A DNA stretch of 49,775 nucleotides from an uncultured Lachnospiraceae bacterium (GCA_910579325.1 CAJTTU010000016.1:1-49775); one strand, 5' to 3'. Numbered from the stretch's first letter, positions 7,346-16,358 are shown. The notes: generated by a model not told the origin, from the sequence alone. Numbers and translations are program-made.

Positions 7346-8545
7346 ATGAACAACCGGACAAACGCAATTTACATTCAGTCAGGCGGCCCCACCGCGGTGA
7401 TTAACGCTTCCGCTTACGGCGTGATCGCCCAATGCAGAAAACAGCCGGAAATCGACAGAATCTACGCATCTGAACACGGAATCGTCGGCGTGATCACCCG
7501 CAGGATTTTTGACATCACTGAAAAGCTGCCAGATGAAGAATTTCTTCGGAGCACGCCTTCCATGATCTTCGGCTCCTGCCGGTATGAGATCGATGAGGGA
7601 GACCCCGCGCAGACCGATTACCGGAAAGCGCTGGAAACACTGCGCGGACTGAATATTCGTTATATTTTTATCAATGGCGGCAACGGCTCGGTGCGGGCCG
7701 GACTTCGGCTGGGACAGTTTCTGAAATCACAGCATTATGATTTCAGGCTGATCGTCATTCCCAAAACCGTGGACAACGACATTTCCTGTATTGACCATGC
7801 GCCGGGATATCCTTCCGCCGCAAGACATGTGGCCATCACCATATCCGAACTGGCCAGAGATATGACGACCTATGACACGGAGCTGATCATGTTTACCGAG
7901 GTTATGGGACGCAATACCGGCTTTCTGGCCGCGGCTTCCATGGCCGCAGGGCAGATAGACATAGGTCCGGATCTGATCTACGTTCCGGAAATCACATTTT
8001 CCAAGGAAAAGTTCATAGACGACGTCAGACAGGTGCTGAAAAAAAAAGGAAAATGCTTCGCAGTGGCCGCCGAAGGCGTGCGTACGGCGGACGGAAAGTT
8101 CCTGTTTGAAGACGTCTCCGTCAATAAAGGCATGGACATGCAGAAAAATATGGGCGGCATCACCCCCTGTATCAGCCAGCTTTTAAGAGAACATTTCACC
8201 TGCAAGATCCGAGGCATCGACCTGGGCCTGATGCAGCGATGCGGCGTCCACAGCGTATCGGAAATCGACAGGCGGGAGGCCGAACAGCTGGGGATGCTGG
8301 CCGTTCAGGCAGCCACCCGCGGCGCGTCCTTTCAGATGATCACTCTGAACAGAAAGCCGGGCCGGGACTATCAGGCCGTATACGGGCTGGCCGGACTTGA
8401 GGATGTGGCAAAGGAGGATAACTGCCTTCCCCTGTCTTATGTCAATAAGGCCGGAAACTATATTAAAGAAGAGTTCCTGGATTACATACTCCCGCTGATC
8501 GGAGAACTTCCGAAATATACGATCCTGAACAGACCCTGTCTGTAA
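7346..8545 (+). CDS. 6-phosphofructokinase family protein (ATP or PPi dependent)
   Basis: 399 residues, long-form PfkA family. Seen directly: the N-terminal SGGPTAVIN loop, GGNGS at 111-115, PKTVDND at 139-145 containing the probable catalytic D143, MGRNTG at 187-192 and YVPE. The residue that separates ATP from PPi enzymes (E. coli G104) is G here, which fits ATP, whereas K140 is the residue usual in PPi enzymes and in some long ATP enzymes. The preceding residue, normally an Asp that binds Mg, is Asn. The phosphate donor therefore cannot be decided. Enzymes of this group often also phosphorylate sedoheptulose 7-phosphate, which would fit with transketolase and aldolase in the locus. The ribosome binding site AAAGAGG precedes the ATG. 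Confidence 0.87.
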   Translation: MNNRTNAIYIQSGGPTAVINASAYGVIAQCRKQPEIDRIYASEHGIVGVITRRIFDITEKLPDEEFLRSTPSMIFGSCRYEIDEGDPAQTDYRKALETLRGLNIRYIFINGGNGSVRAGLRLGQFLKSQHYDFRLIVIPKTVDNDISCIDHAPGYPSAARHVAITISELARDMTTYDTELIMFTEVMGRNTGFLAAASMAAGQIDIGPDLIYVPEITFSKEKFIDDVRQVLKKKGKCFAVAAEGVRTADGKFLFEDVSVNKGMDMQKNMGGITPCISQLLREHFTCKIRGIDLGLMQRCGVHSVSEIDRREAEQLGMLAVQAATRGASFQMITLNRKPGRDYQAVYGLAGLEDVAKEDNCLPLSYVNKAGNYIKEEFLDYILPLIGELPKYTILNRPCL

Positions 8546-8704
8546 CAGGACCCCCGCCCGGGTCAGAAAATCATATGGCAGCAGTACCGGACACGCGATA
8601 CGTTAACACAGCTACAGCAAAGGAATCACAAAAGCTGTCGGAACGGCATAGCATACCATGGCCATTCTGCCGGTTCAGAGGGATTCCTCAGGAGGAGACA
8701 AAAC

Positions 8705-9700
8705 ATGTATCATTACACAGAACTTGGAGAGGTAAACACAAAGGAGATGTTCCGGAAGGCTTATGAAGAAGGCTATGCGGTGCCGGCCCTCAACTTTATC
8801 TCCATTGAGCAGTTCAACGCCATCATCGACGCAGTCATTGAAAAACATTCTCCGGTTATTCTGCTGGCCTCGCCCAACCTGCACAGGCAGCTCGGATACG
8901 AGATTCTGGCAAGAATCGTTCAGTCCGGCATCGACAGGATTCATGGCTGCGGACTTGACATTCCGGTATCGCTGCATCTGGATCACGGCATGACCTTTCA
9001 GCAATGTGTGAACGCCGTCGAATTTGGTTTTTCTTCCGTTATGATCGATGGGAGCGCTCTTCCTTTCGAGGACAATGTCGCGCTTACGAAACAGACCGTG
9101 GAATATGCCCATCGGCACCAGGTTACCGTAGAAGCGGAACTGGGCGTTCTGTCAGGAGCGGAGGAGAGCGGCAGCGGGGAAGGACATGCGGAAAATCTGT
9201 ATACAGACCCGGAGAAGGCAGAAGAATTCGTAAAGAGAACCGGCTGCGACAGCCTGGCCATCTCCATCGGAACCTGTCATGGCCTGGTAAAGATCAAGCC
9301 GGACTCCAACGGAAACCTGCCGGAACTGCGATATGATATCCTGGAGGATGTGATGAGACGGATACCGGGATTTCCCATTGTACTTCACGGGGCCTCCGCC
9401 ATCGATTCCAGATTCGTGGATATGATCAACGCCTACGGCGGGCATATAGAGGCCGTGGCCGGCATCCCGGAGGAACAGATCTCCAGAGCATCCCGGATGG
9501 GCGTCTGCAAAGTGAATATCGCCACGGACGGATGGATCAGCGCGCTGGCAAACACCAGAAAGATTCTTACGGAGAATCCGGGCGCCATCGACAGCCGGAT
9601 TTTCACGCTGAAAAACAGAGAGCTGCTGAAAGAGATTTATCTTCATAAAATCGACGTGCTGGGCAGCGGGAACAGAGAAACATCATTTTGCAGCATATAA
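8705..9700 (+). CDS. class II (zinc) ketose-bisphosphate aldolase
   Basis: 331 residues. Class II signatures are visible: zinc ligand and catalytic region SLHLDHG (H91, D93, H94), EAELG (E143/E145), GTCHG (H192), LHGASAID (H228) and the phosphate-binding CKVNIATDG. The HGASA loop and the GIPEEQISRASRMG insert resemble long fructose-bisphosphate aldolases rather than tagatose-bisphosphate GatY. It would split fructose 1,6-bisphosphate or sedoheptulose 1,7-bisphosphate to dihydroxyacetone phosphate and an aldose phosphate. AGGAGG sits 8 bases before the start. It follows the PFK gene after a 159-base gap with a GC-rich hairpin near 8551-8566. Confidence 0.88.
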   Translation: MYHYTELGEVNTKEMFRKAYEEGYAVPALNFISIEQFNAIIDAVIEKHSPVILLASPNLHRQLGYEILARIVQSGIDRIHGCGLDIPVSLHLDHGMTFQQCVNAVEFGFSSVMIDGSALPFEDNVALTKQTVEYAHRHQVTVEAELGVLSGAEESGSGEGHAENLYTDPEKAEEFVKRTGCDSLAISIGTCHGLVKIKPDSNGNLPELRYDILEDVMRRIPGFPIVLHGASAIDSRFVDMINAYGGHIEAVAGIPEEQISRASRMGVCKVNIATDGWISALANTRKILTENPGAIDSRIFTLKNRELLKEIYLHKIDVLGSGNRETSFCSI

Positions 9701-9736
9701 CGACAGACTACGACAGATTACGACAGGAATGATAAA

Positions 9737-10645
9737 ATGGCAGAATATTATCTGGCGATAGAAATCGGCGGCACCAACCTCCGATACGGCGTGGTAGACG
9801 AAAACTTTCAGGTGCTGGAGTTTCAAAAAGAACCCAGCAGGTTTCTCTCCGACGCAAAGGACAAGGGCGCATACATAGAACAGCTGACCGCCCCTTATCT
9901 GGAACGGTACGGCTGGGAACGCTTTAAGTGCATTACCCTGTCCCTCGCCTCCCTGATGAACCGGGAGCGGACCATCAATTATAATTCGCCCCATATCAGA
10001 GGACTGGACCATATCTCCCTGACGGAGATTCTCTCCGGACAGACCGGGCTGCCTGCCTTTATGGAGCGGGACGTAAACACCGCTCTTCTCTATGAAATCT
10101 GGCGCAGAAACATGGACAGCAGAGGGATTATCATCGGCATCTTTATCGGAACCGGCCTGGGAAACGCCATGTGCATCGACGGAAAAATCTATATCGGGCA
10201 TTCCGGTTCCGCCTGTGAACTGGGTCATATACCGGTTATGGGCTTTCACCAGAGCTGCGGCTGCGGCAAAGAGGGATGTATCGAACTGAAAGCCAGCGGC
10301 AAAGCGCTCCACCGTCTGGCGGAACATCTGTTTCACTGCCCTGTATCGGATATTTTTGAACAATACGGAGACCGGGAAGAAGTACTGGACGTAGTCCGCG
10401 CCTGCGCGGCGGCAGCCGCGACAGAGATCACCATACTGGATCCCAGATGCGTGATTCTGGGCGGCGGCGTCGTGGAGATGAAAGGATTTCCCATGGAGTA
10501 CTTTGAACAGACCGTACGGAAAAACCTGCGGATTCCGAACCCCAGAGAATCCGTCGTATTTTACAGAGCAGAAAACGCTCCCGAAGCGGGCATCGTCGGC
10601 GCGGCGATCAACGCTTCCGCCCGGATGGCCGATACCGCGCGCTGA
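9737..10645 (+). CDS. ROK-family sugar kinase, allose kinase (AlsK)-like
   Basis: 302 residues. N-terminal ATP-binding loop EIGGTNLRYG (9-18), catalytic D112 in ERDVN, GTGLGNA, ELGHIP (161-166), and the ROK zinc site H164 with C174, C176 and C181 in CGCGKEGC. The pattern VILGGGVVEMKGFPMEYF near the C terminus resembles E. coli D-allose kinase more than glucokinase or NagK. It would phosphorylate an aldohexose at O-6 in the cytoplasm. No allose-6-phosphate isomerase or allulose-6-phosphate epimerase follows, so allose as the substrate is only a suggestion. It lies 36 bases after the aldolase gene. Confidence 0.85.
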   Translation: MAEYYLAIEIGGTNLRYGVVDENFQVLEFQKEPSRFLSDAKDKGAYIEQLTAPYLERYGWERFKCITLSLASLMNRERTINYNSPHIRGLDHISLTEILSGQTGLPAFMERDVNTALLYEIWRRNMDSRGIIIGIFIGTGLGNAMCIDGKIYIGHSGSACELGHIPVMGFHQSCGCGKEGCIELKASGKALHRLAEHLFHCPVSDIFEQYGDREEVLDVVRACAAAAATEITILDPRCVILGGGVVEMKGFPMEYFEQTVRKNLRIPNPRESVVFYRAENAPEAGIVGAAINASARMADTAR

Positions 10646-10753
10646 AGCTTGACGGCGCCTGTCATTCCGGCACTCCGCCAGAAAACAAATCTTAATTTCG
10701 TACAGAATGCCATAGCGGCATTTATGTATAAAATCAAAACAGGAGGAAGAAAC

Positions 10754-11926
10754 ATGAAAAAGAGAATCATTGCAACACTGATGGCAGCCACGCTGGCCGT
10801 ATCCATGCTGGCCGGCTGCTCAAACAAGAGCGACGCTCCAAAGGACACCACGGCAGCTCCTGCAGAGACCCAGGCTCCCGCAGAAACCCAGGCCCCGGCC
10901 GGGGACGAGACCAAAGCGCCCGAAGGAACAACCGCAGCTGCAGGCAACGCAGGCGCAGGTTCTGAATACCACCTGGCGATCTGCATCCACTCCCTGGACA
11001 ATGAGTACTGGGCACAGGAAGCAGAGGGCGCAAAACTGGCGGCGGCAGCATACGGCGTGTCCGCAGACGTTCTGACCTGTGACAGCGACGACAATAAGCA
11101 GCTGCAGGGCATCAAGGACTACATCGCGCAGTACGGCGACAAGGCCATCTTCGTAGTTGACCCTTCTTCTACGGCTAACACTGCGAACATTGCGGACGTA
11201 TGCGAAGAGTCCGGCAACTATGTGGCGATCCTTGCCCACAGAGCAGACGGTCTGTACCCCAAGGATTTCCCTCATTTCGTGGCGAGCCTGATGCTGGACG
11301 ATATCGCCATCGGCAAGGCAACCGCGAAAGCGCTGTTTGATTCCATCGGCGGCGAAGGACAGGTTGTGGAACTGCAGGGTCTGTTGGGCGACGACTCCGC
11401 CAGCAACAGACACAAAGCTTTCGAGGAAGCGCTGAAAGATTATCCGAACATCGAGGTTGTTGACAGCCAGACCGCAAGCTGGAGCCAGGCAGACGCCATG
11501 ACCCTCACCGAAGGATGGCTGGTAAAATATCCTGACTTAAAGGGTATCTATTCCGCAAACGATACGATGGCTCTAGGCGCTGTGGAAGCGCTGAAAAACA
11601 AAAACCTGAACGGCCAGATCAAGGTAAGCGGCTGTGACGGTATCGAGGCAGCTCTGAACGCGGTAAAAGACGGCGATATGGTAATCACCAATGCCAACGA
11701 CGGTTACATGATCGCAGGCTACGGCGCATCCTATGCCATCCAGGCTGCTATGGGCACACTGGATCCGACTACTCTTCCCGACGGCGAGCGTCTGATTTTC
11801 TGCAAGACCACTCTGGTTACGGAAGAAAATGCGGATGATATCATCAATAAATTCATTACCACAAAAAATCCTGGTTATGATTACAATGATCTGTCATTCT
11901 GCATCGACAAGTATCAGGAGAACTAA
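10754..11926 (+). CDS. sugar ABC transporter substrate-binding lipoprotein (RbsB-like)
   Basis: 390 residues. Lipoprotein signal peptide MKKRIIATLMAATLAVSMLAGC with the lipobox LAGC (lipidated Cys 22), then an Ala/Pro/Thr-rich linker with two AETQAPA repeats, then a Peripla_BP_4 domain starting at YHLAICIHSLDNEYW. Ligand-contact style motifs (SANDTMALGAVEAL, VSGCDGIEAAL) match ribose/allose/galactose binders. The start at 10754 is preferred to a further upstream ATG because AGGAGGA stands right before it. A small hairpin (AATGCC/GGCATT, 10706-10722) lies in the leader. The protein is held on the outer face of the membrane and feeds the three following components. The sugar is unknown. Confidence 0.92.
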   Translation: MKKRIIATLMAATLAVSMLAGCSNKSDAPKDTTAAPAETQAPAETQAPAGDETKAPEGTTAAAGNAGAGSEYHLAICIHSLDNEYWAQEAEGAKLAAAAYGVSADVLTCDSDDNKQLQGIKDYIAQYGDKAIFVVDPSSTANTANIADVCEESGNYVAILAHRADGLYPKDFPHFVASLMLDDIAIGKATAKALFDSIGGEGQVVELQGLLGDDSASNRHKAFEEALKDYPNIEVVDSQTASWSQADAMTLTEGWLVKYPDLKGIYSANDTMALGAVEALKNKNLNGQIKVSGCDGIEAALNAVKDGDMVITNANDGYMIAGYGASYAIQAAMGTLDPTTLPDGERLIFCKTTLVTEENADDIINKFITTKNPGYDYNDLSFCIDKYQEN

Positions 11927-11930
11927 GGAT

Positions 11931-12004
11931 ACCTTTCATGCCACCGCATGACAGAAAGGTTTACCGGAAGAGTGGGTTTGCCCTGCGCAGACCCACTTTC
12001 TTCA
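11931..12004 (+). terminator. tandem intercistronic hairpins after the binding-protein gene
   Basis: Hairpin 1: ACCTTTCATGC with GCATGACAGAAAGGT (11931-11960). Hairpin 2: AGTGGGTTTG with CAGACCCACT (11970-11998) followed by TTCTTC. Such structures often protect the binding-protein mRNA and reduce read-through into permease genes, giving more binding protein than permease. It may act as a partial terminator. Confidence 0.6.
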
Positions 12005-12055
12005 AATTCGACAAAATATGTACGCAATGACTTTTTGATATAAGGGGAAAGTATC

Positions 12056-13081
12056 ATGAAAAATAAATGGGAAGATTCTTTGTCTGCATTATCAGTGGGT
12101 CAGCAGTTTGCGCAGAAGGTCAAAGATGACGCAAGAAAAGATAAGATAAGAAGATATGCGCCGCTGATCCTGCTGATTGTCATGACAATCATAGGGGCAA
12201 TTTCCCAGAAAAACTTTTTTTCGTGGGGAAATATCGTCAACATTATGTACCAGATGTCCATCCCGCTTGTCATCTCCACCGGTTTGATGTATGTCCTTCT
12301 TTTAGGAAGCATTGACCTTTCCATTGAGGGCGTTATGGGGTTTGCCGGATCCTTTGTGGCATTTCTGGTAATCAACAATTCAAACGATAATGATTTCGGC
12401 ATACTGGGCATTCTCCTGGTGGTTCTGATCAGCACAGCTGTCGGCGCTCTGACAGGCTTCCTCCATGTACGGGCCAGAATCGCCACTTTTATCGTCAGCT
12501 ATGCCATGGGATGTATTATGACCGGCGCCGCAGTGCTGGTTTACCGCGGAACGCCGATCCAGGTAAAAGACGAGCTTTTTAACGTACTGTCTCAGGGAAT
12601 GTTCCTGGGAATTCCTTATCTTACGCTGATCGCCTTTGCTATTTTCATTATCGGCGCCCTGATTCTGAATTATACCGCATTCGGAAGAGCCGTCTACGCA
12701 ATCGGCGACAATGAGACGGCGGCAGCCTCCACAGGCATCAATATCGGCCTGACCAAGATCAAGGTCTTTGCCCTCTGCGGATGTACGGCAGGTCTGGCTG
12801 GCATCCTGCAATGCATCCGCCTGAAATTAGGCCAGGCCAGCCTCGGCACAAACCAGATGTTCCCGGTGGTAACCGCTATCGTAATCGGCGGCGGCTCCCT
12901 GTCCGGCGGCAAGGGCGGCGCTCTGTCCGCATTCGTGGGCGTTCTGATCTACACGGAGCTGGTAAACTGGCTGACTCTGATGGGCGTGGACCCTTACGTG
13001 AGAAAGGTGATCCAGGGCGTTATCATCATTATCGCAGTGACTCTGACAATCAGCCGCAGCCGCAAGACCATATCAAAATAG
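12056..13081 (+). CDS. sugar ABC transporter permease 1 (RbsC-like)
   Basis: 341 residues, BPD_transp_2 family (ribose/xylose/galactose type). A cytoplasmic, charged N-terminal segment of about 35 residues is followed by 8 or more hydrophobic helices. The segment GRAVYAIGDNETAAASTGI (about residues 220-238) is the typical cytoplasmic coupling loop that contacts the ATPase. It would form a heterodimer with the second permease encoded after the ATPase. ATG at 12056 has GGGGAAAG upstream. The long N-terminal tail is somewhat unusual for RbsC but common in Clostridia. Confidence 0.92.
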   Translation: MKNKWEDSLSALSVGQQFAQKVKDDARKDKIRRYAPLILLIVMTIIGAISQKNFFSWGNIVNIMYQMSIPLVISTGLMYVLLLGSIDLSIEGVMGFAGSFVAFLVINNSNDNDFGILGILLVVLISTAVGALTGFLHVRARIATFIVSYAMGCIMTGAAVLVYRGTPIQVKDELFNVLSQGMFLGIPYLTLIAFAIFIIGALILNYTAFGRAVYAIGDNETAAASTGINIGLTKIKVFALCGCTAGLAGILQCIRLKLGQASLGTNQMFPVVTAIVIGGGSLSGGKGGALSAFVGVLIYTELVNWLTLMGVDPYVRKVIQGVIIIIAVTLTISRSRKTISK

Positions 13082-13092
13082 GGGGTGGACTT

Positions 13093-14613
13093 ATGGGTGA
13101 ATTATTATTTGAGGCAAAAGGCGTCGGTAAAACATACGGAGCCAATACGGTCCTCCACGATATTGACATGCAGATCTACGGCGGCGAGGTCATTGGGCTG
13201 ATCGGCGAGAACGGCGCAGGCAAGTCCACTCTGATGAAACTGATCAGCGGCGTGGAAAAAAGCTCTATGGGCGAAATGTTTTTTATGGGAAAACCCTATT
13301 CCGCCAGCTCGATCCTGGATGCCAACCACCAGGGCATCGGCATGGTATTTCAGGAACAATCTCTGGTGGGAAGTCTGACCATCGCCCAGAACATTTATTT
13401 GGGACGTGAAAAAAAATATTCCACCTGCGGTTTTGTAAACTGGAACAAAATGAACCAGGATGCCAGGAAAGCGCTGGAACGAATCGATATGGATATCGAC
13501 CCCTCCAAAAAAGTACGGGACATCGACTTTGCCGCCCGGCAGATGGTGGAAATCGCCAAGGTGCTGGACGTGGTTACGGAAGCGGCCAACGGCCATGCCA
13601 TCATTTTACTGGATGAGCCTACCACAGTCCTGTCTGATGAGGAAATCCGAAAGTTATTCGTACAGGTCAGAAATATGAAGGAGCAGGGCAATGCCGTGAT
13701 CTTTATCTCCCACCGTCTGGACGAGGTATTGGAGATCACAGATCGAATCTACGTGTTCAAGGACGGCGAGGAAACGGCCGTTATGCAGACCGAGGGTGCC
13801 GACGTAAACCTGCTGTATGAGAAGATGATCGGCAGAAGCACCACCGGTGAATTTTATGTGGAACACAAACAGACCGTTCCTTCCGATGAAGTGATCCTGG
13901 AAGTCAACGACTTAAGTCTCTTCGGCGCTTTTAACCATGTCAGCTTTGAGCTGAAACGGGGAGAGGTTCTGGGACTGTGCGGTGTGGAAGGTTCCGGAAA
14001 AGAGGACGTGTGCGCCGTACTGGTAGGAGATGCGGCTCCCACGGCGGGAACCATCAAAATCAGGGGAAAGGAGTGTACCTTTGCCAATCCCTATCAGGCC
14101 AGAAAAAAGGGCATCCTCTCGGTTCCCAAGGAACGACGCGACGAGGGCATGATCGGCATTCTCTCCATCGAGGACAATATCATTGTCTCCCACATGGATT
14201 CCCTCTCCAACCACAGCTTCCTGTCAGCCAAAAAGACACGCCGGATCGCACAGGAATGGGTCGAGAAAGCCGGCGTTAAATGCGTCTCCATCAATGACAG
14301 AATTAACCAGTTATCCGGCGGAAACGCACAGAAGGTGATCTTTGCCAGGGCCCTTGAAAGCGGCTGCGAAGTGCTGATTCTGAATCACCCCACCCGCGGG
14401 GTTGACGTAGGCTCGAAGGAAGAAATCTATGATCTTGTCAGGGATATGACCGCCGCAGGCAATTCCATCATTCTGCTGGGCGATACGCTGGATGAATGCA
14501 TCGGACTTTCCAGCAGAATTATCGTTCTGCGGGATGGCCTCGTCACAGGAATGTTCGACTGCCCGGTGGGAGACAAACCGCTTCAGCTGGACATTGTTCA
14601 GAAAATGATGTAG
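13093..14613 (+). CDS. sugar ABC transporter ATP-binding protein (RbsA-like, two domains)
   Basis: 506 residues with two fused ATPase domains. Domain 1 has Walker A GENGAGKS (38-45), Q-loop, Walker B ending LLDEP (D174, E175) and H207, but its signature is DFAARQ (145-150) instead of LSxGQ. Domain 2 has a good signature LSGGNAQ (407-413), but its Walker A is GVEGSGKE (297-304, Ser/Thr replaced by Glu) and its Walker B reads LILNHP (N431, H432 in place of Asp, Glu). So only the site made by Walker motifs of domain 1 and the signature of domain 2 looks catalytic. The start at 13093 follows GGGGGTGG; a longer upstream reading is a read-through of the permease gene in another frame. Confidence 0.92.
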   Translation: MGELLFEAKGVGKTYGANTVLHDIDMQIYGGEVIGLIGENGAGKSTLMKLISGVEKSSMGEMFFMGKPYSASSILDANHQGIGMVFQEQSLVGSLTIAQNIYLGREKKYSTCGFVNWNKMNQDARKALERIDMDIDPSKKVRDIDFAARQMVEIAKVLDVVTEAANGHAIILLDEPTTVLSDEEIRKLFVQVRNMKEQGNAVIFISHRLDEVLEITDRIYVFKDGEETAVMQTEGADVNLLYEKMIGRSTTGEFYVEHKQTVPSDEVILEVNDLSLFGAFNHVSFELKRGEVLGLCGVEGSGKEDVCAVLVGDAAPTAGTIKIRGKECTFANPYQARKKGILSVPKERRDEGMIGILSIEDNIIVSHMDSLSNHSFLSAKKTRRIAQEWVEKAGVKCVSINDRINQLSGGNAQKVIFARALESGCEVLILNHPTRGVDVGSKEEIYDLVRDMTAAGNSIILLGDTLDECIGLSSRIIVLRDGLVTGMFDCPVGDKPLQLDIVQKMM

Positions 14614-14626
14614 GAGGAAACATATC

Positions 14627-15589
14627 ATGGCTAATAGTAAGAAAAGCTTTCATATATCTGACTTCTCTAAATACATGTGCCTCGTAAGCATCGTGCTGGT
14701 ATTTGGCGTGTTCAGCGTGATCATACCGAATTTTATGACCCCTTACAGCCTCCAGAACATGATGACCGAAGCGGCGCCCCTCCTGCTGATGGCAGGCGGT
14801 ATGTCTTTTATCATTTATACGGGCGGAATCGACCTGGGCGCCGGGGCGATGGTATCCTGCACCTGTGTGCTCAGCGGCGTTTACGTGGCCCAGTTTGGCA
14901 ATGCCATTATTCCGATTATGCTGGCGGCAGGCATCCTGATGGGTCTGACCAACGGACTCCTGGTCACAAAGCTGAAACTTCCGTCCTTTATCGTAACTCT
15001 GTGTACGATGAATTTCTGGTCCTACATCGCCCTGAATCTCTGCCCCAACGGCTCGGAAATCATACCGATGGACAAACGGTTCATGGTTCAGTGGGCTACC
15101 CAGAAAGTACTGGGCATCCCGATCATGTTTTTCATCGCCCTGGCCGGCGTTGCGGTGCTGTATATTTTCCAGCAGTATACCGTATACGGCAAGGCTATTT
15201 ACGGCGTAGGGGCTAACGTGAGCGCCACCAGACTGGCCGGCGTAAATACAGATATGGCTCAGATTTCCGCATTTGTGATCAGCGGCGCATGCAGCGCCCT
15301 GGCCGGCGCTCTCTATGCTTACAAATTGAAATCTGCCGTTCCCACCGTAGGCGACGCCCTGACGCTGACCGCCATCGCATCGGTAGCCCTGGGCGGCACG
15401 TCTATGGCCGGCGGCCGTGGAAGCGTCTTGAGGACTGCTCTGGGCGTTGTCACCATCACCGGCGTAACGTCAGGATTGAATATGATGGGCGTAGATCCGC
15501 TGTGGAAAGATATTGTAATCGGCGTTATTCTGATTATCGCCGTATGTCTGAATACAGATACCAGGGGAAGAGATTTGATTGTGAAATAA
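14627..15589 (+). CDS. sugar ABC transporter permease 2 (RbsC-like)
   Basis: 320 residues, second BPD_transp_2 family permease, with a short N-terminal tail and about 8-10 hydrophobic helices. The segment YGKAIYGVGANVSATRLAGV corresponds to the coupling loop seen in permease 1. The two permeases are clearly different proteins, so the membrane part is a heterodimer. This suits the ATPase with one degenerate site, since each half can be specialised. AGGAGG stands shortly before the ATG. The gene follows the ATPase by 13 bases. Confidence 0.92.
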   Translation: MANSKKSFHISDFSKYMCLVSIVLVFGVFSVIIPNFMTPYSLQNMMTEAAPLLLMAGGMSFIIYTGGIDLGAGAMVSCTCVLSGVYVAQFGNAIIPIMLAAGILMGLTNGLLVTKLKLPSFIVTLCTMNFWSYIALNLCPNGSEIIPMDKRFMVQWATQKVLGIPIMFFIALAGVAVLYIFQQYTVYGKAIYGVGANVSATRLAGVNTDMAQISAFVISGACSALAGALYAYKLKSAVPTVGDALTLTAIASVALGGTSMAGGRGSVLRTALGVVTITGVTSGLNMMGVDPLWKDIVIGVILIIAVCLNTDTRGRDLIVK

Positions 15590-15651
15590 ATGGAAACTGT
15601 TTCAGGTTTACAAAGATGCACAGATTGTTCGTAATGGGAGATTAATATAAC

Positions 15652-16320
15652 ATGAATCAAGAAGAAATTTTAAGCCACGTAGACCATACCCTGCTGACAC
15701 AGACCGCCACCTGGGAGGAAATCCGCCAGATCTGCGACGACGGAATCCGCTATAAAACGGCATCTGTCTGCATTCCGCCCAGCTATGTAAAGCAGGCAAA
15801 AGAATATGTGAGAGACAATGTGACCGTTTGCACGGTAATCGGATTTCCCAACGGATACATGACAACGGCCGCAAAGGAATTTGAGACAAAATATGCGCTG
15901 GCTGACGGCGCGGACGAGATCGATATGGTGATTAACATCGGATGGGTGAAAGATGGGAAGTTTGACCTAGTCGAAGAAGAAATCCGTACATTGAAAGCTG
16001 CCTGTGGCAGCAATATCCTGAAAGTTATCATCGAAACCTGTTTGCTGACAGACGAGGAAAAAATCAAACTTTGCCATGCGGTCACCACCGCAGGCGCAGA
16101 TTATATCAAAACTTCCACCGGCTTCTCCACGGCAGGCGCCACTTTCGAGGATATTAAACTGTTCTCGGAGCATATCGGTAAAAACGTGAAGATGAAAGCC
16201 GCCGGCGGCATCTCCTCTATGGCAGACGCTGAAAAATTCCTTGCGCTTGGCGCAGATCGTCTGGGAACCAGCCGGATCGTGAAGCTGGTAAAGCAGGAAC
16301 AGGCTGACAGCGGGTATTGA
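15652..16320 (+). CDS. deoC: deoxyribose-phosphate aldolase (class I)
   Basis: 222 residues, usual family length. Schiff-base lysine K153 in YIKTSTGF, helper lysine K182 in KAAGGI, and D91 in DEIDMVINIG are present. The enzyme splits 2-deoxyribose 5-phosphate to glyceraldehyde 3-phosphate and acetaldehyde, and homologues such as LsrF act on other substrates. It is the last gene of the sugar operon, 62 bases after permease 2, and is followed by an intrinsic terminator. Its presence suggests either deoxyribose or nucleoside sugars as a substrate, or a related aldol cleavage. Confidence 0.92.
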   Translation: MNQEEILSHVDHTLLTQTATWEEIRQICDDGIRYKTASVCIPPSYVKQAKEYVRDNVTVCTVIGFPNGYMTTAAKEFETKYALADGADEIDMVINIGWVKDGKFDLVEEEIRTLKAACGSNILKVIIETCLLTDEEKIKLCHAVTTAGADYIKTSTGFSTAGATFEDIKLFSEHIGKNVKMKAAGGISSMADAEKFLALGADRLGTSRIVKLVKQEQADSGY

Positions 16321-16358
16321 TATTGCGTAATGAAGCATTGTTAGTTTATACTGAATCG

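Noticed and set aside
12781..13092. N-terminal extension of the ABC ATPase reading frame
   Set aside because: It overlaps the permease gene in another frame; the real start with GGGGGTGG is at 13093 and matches the family start.
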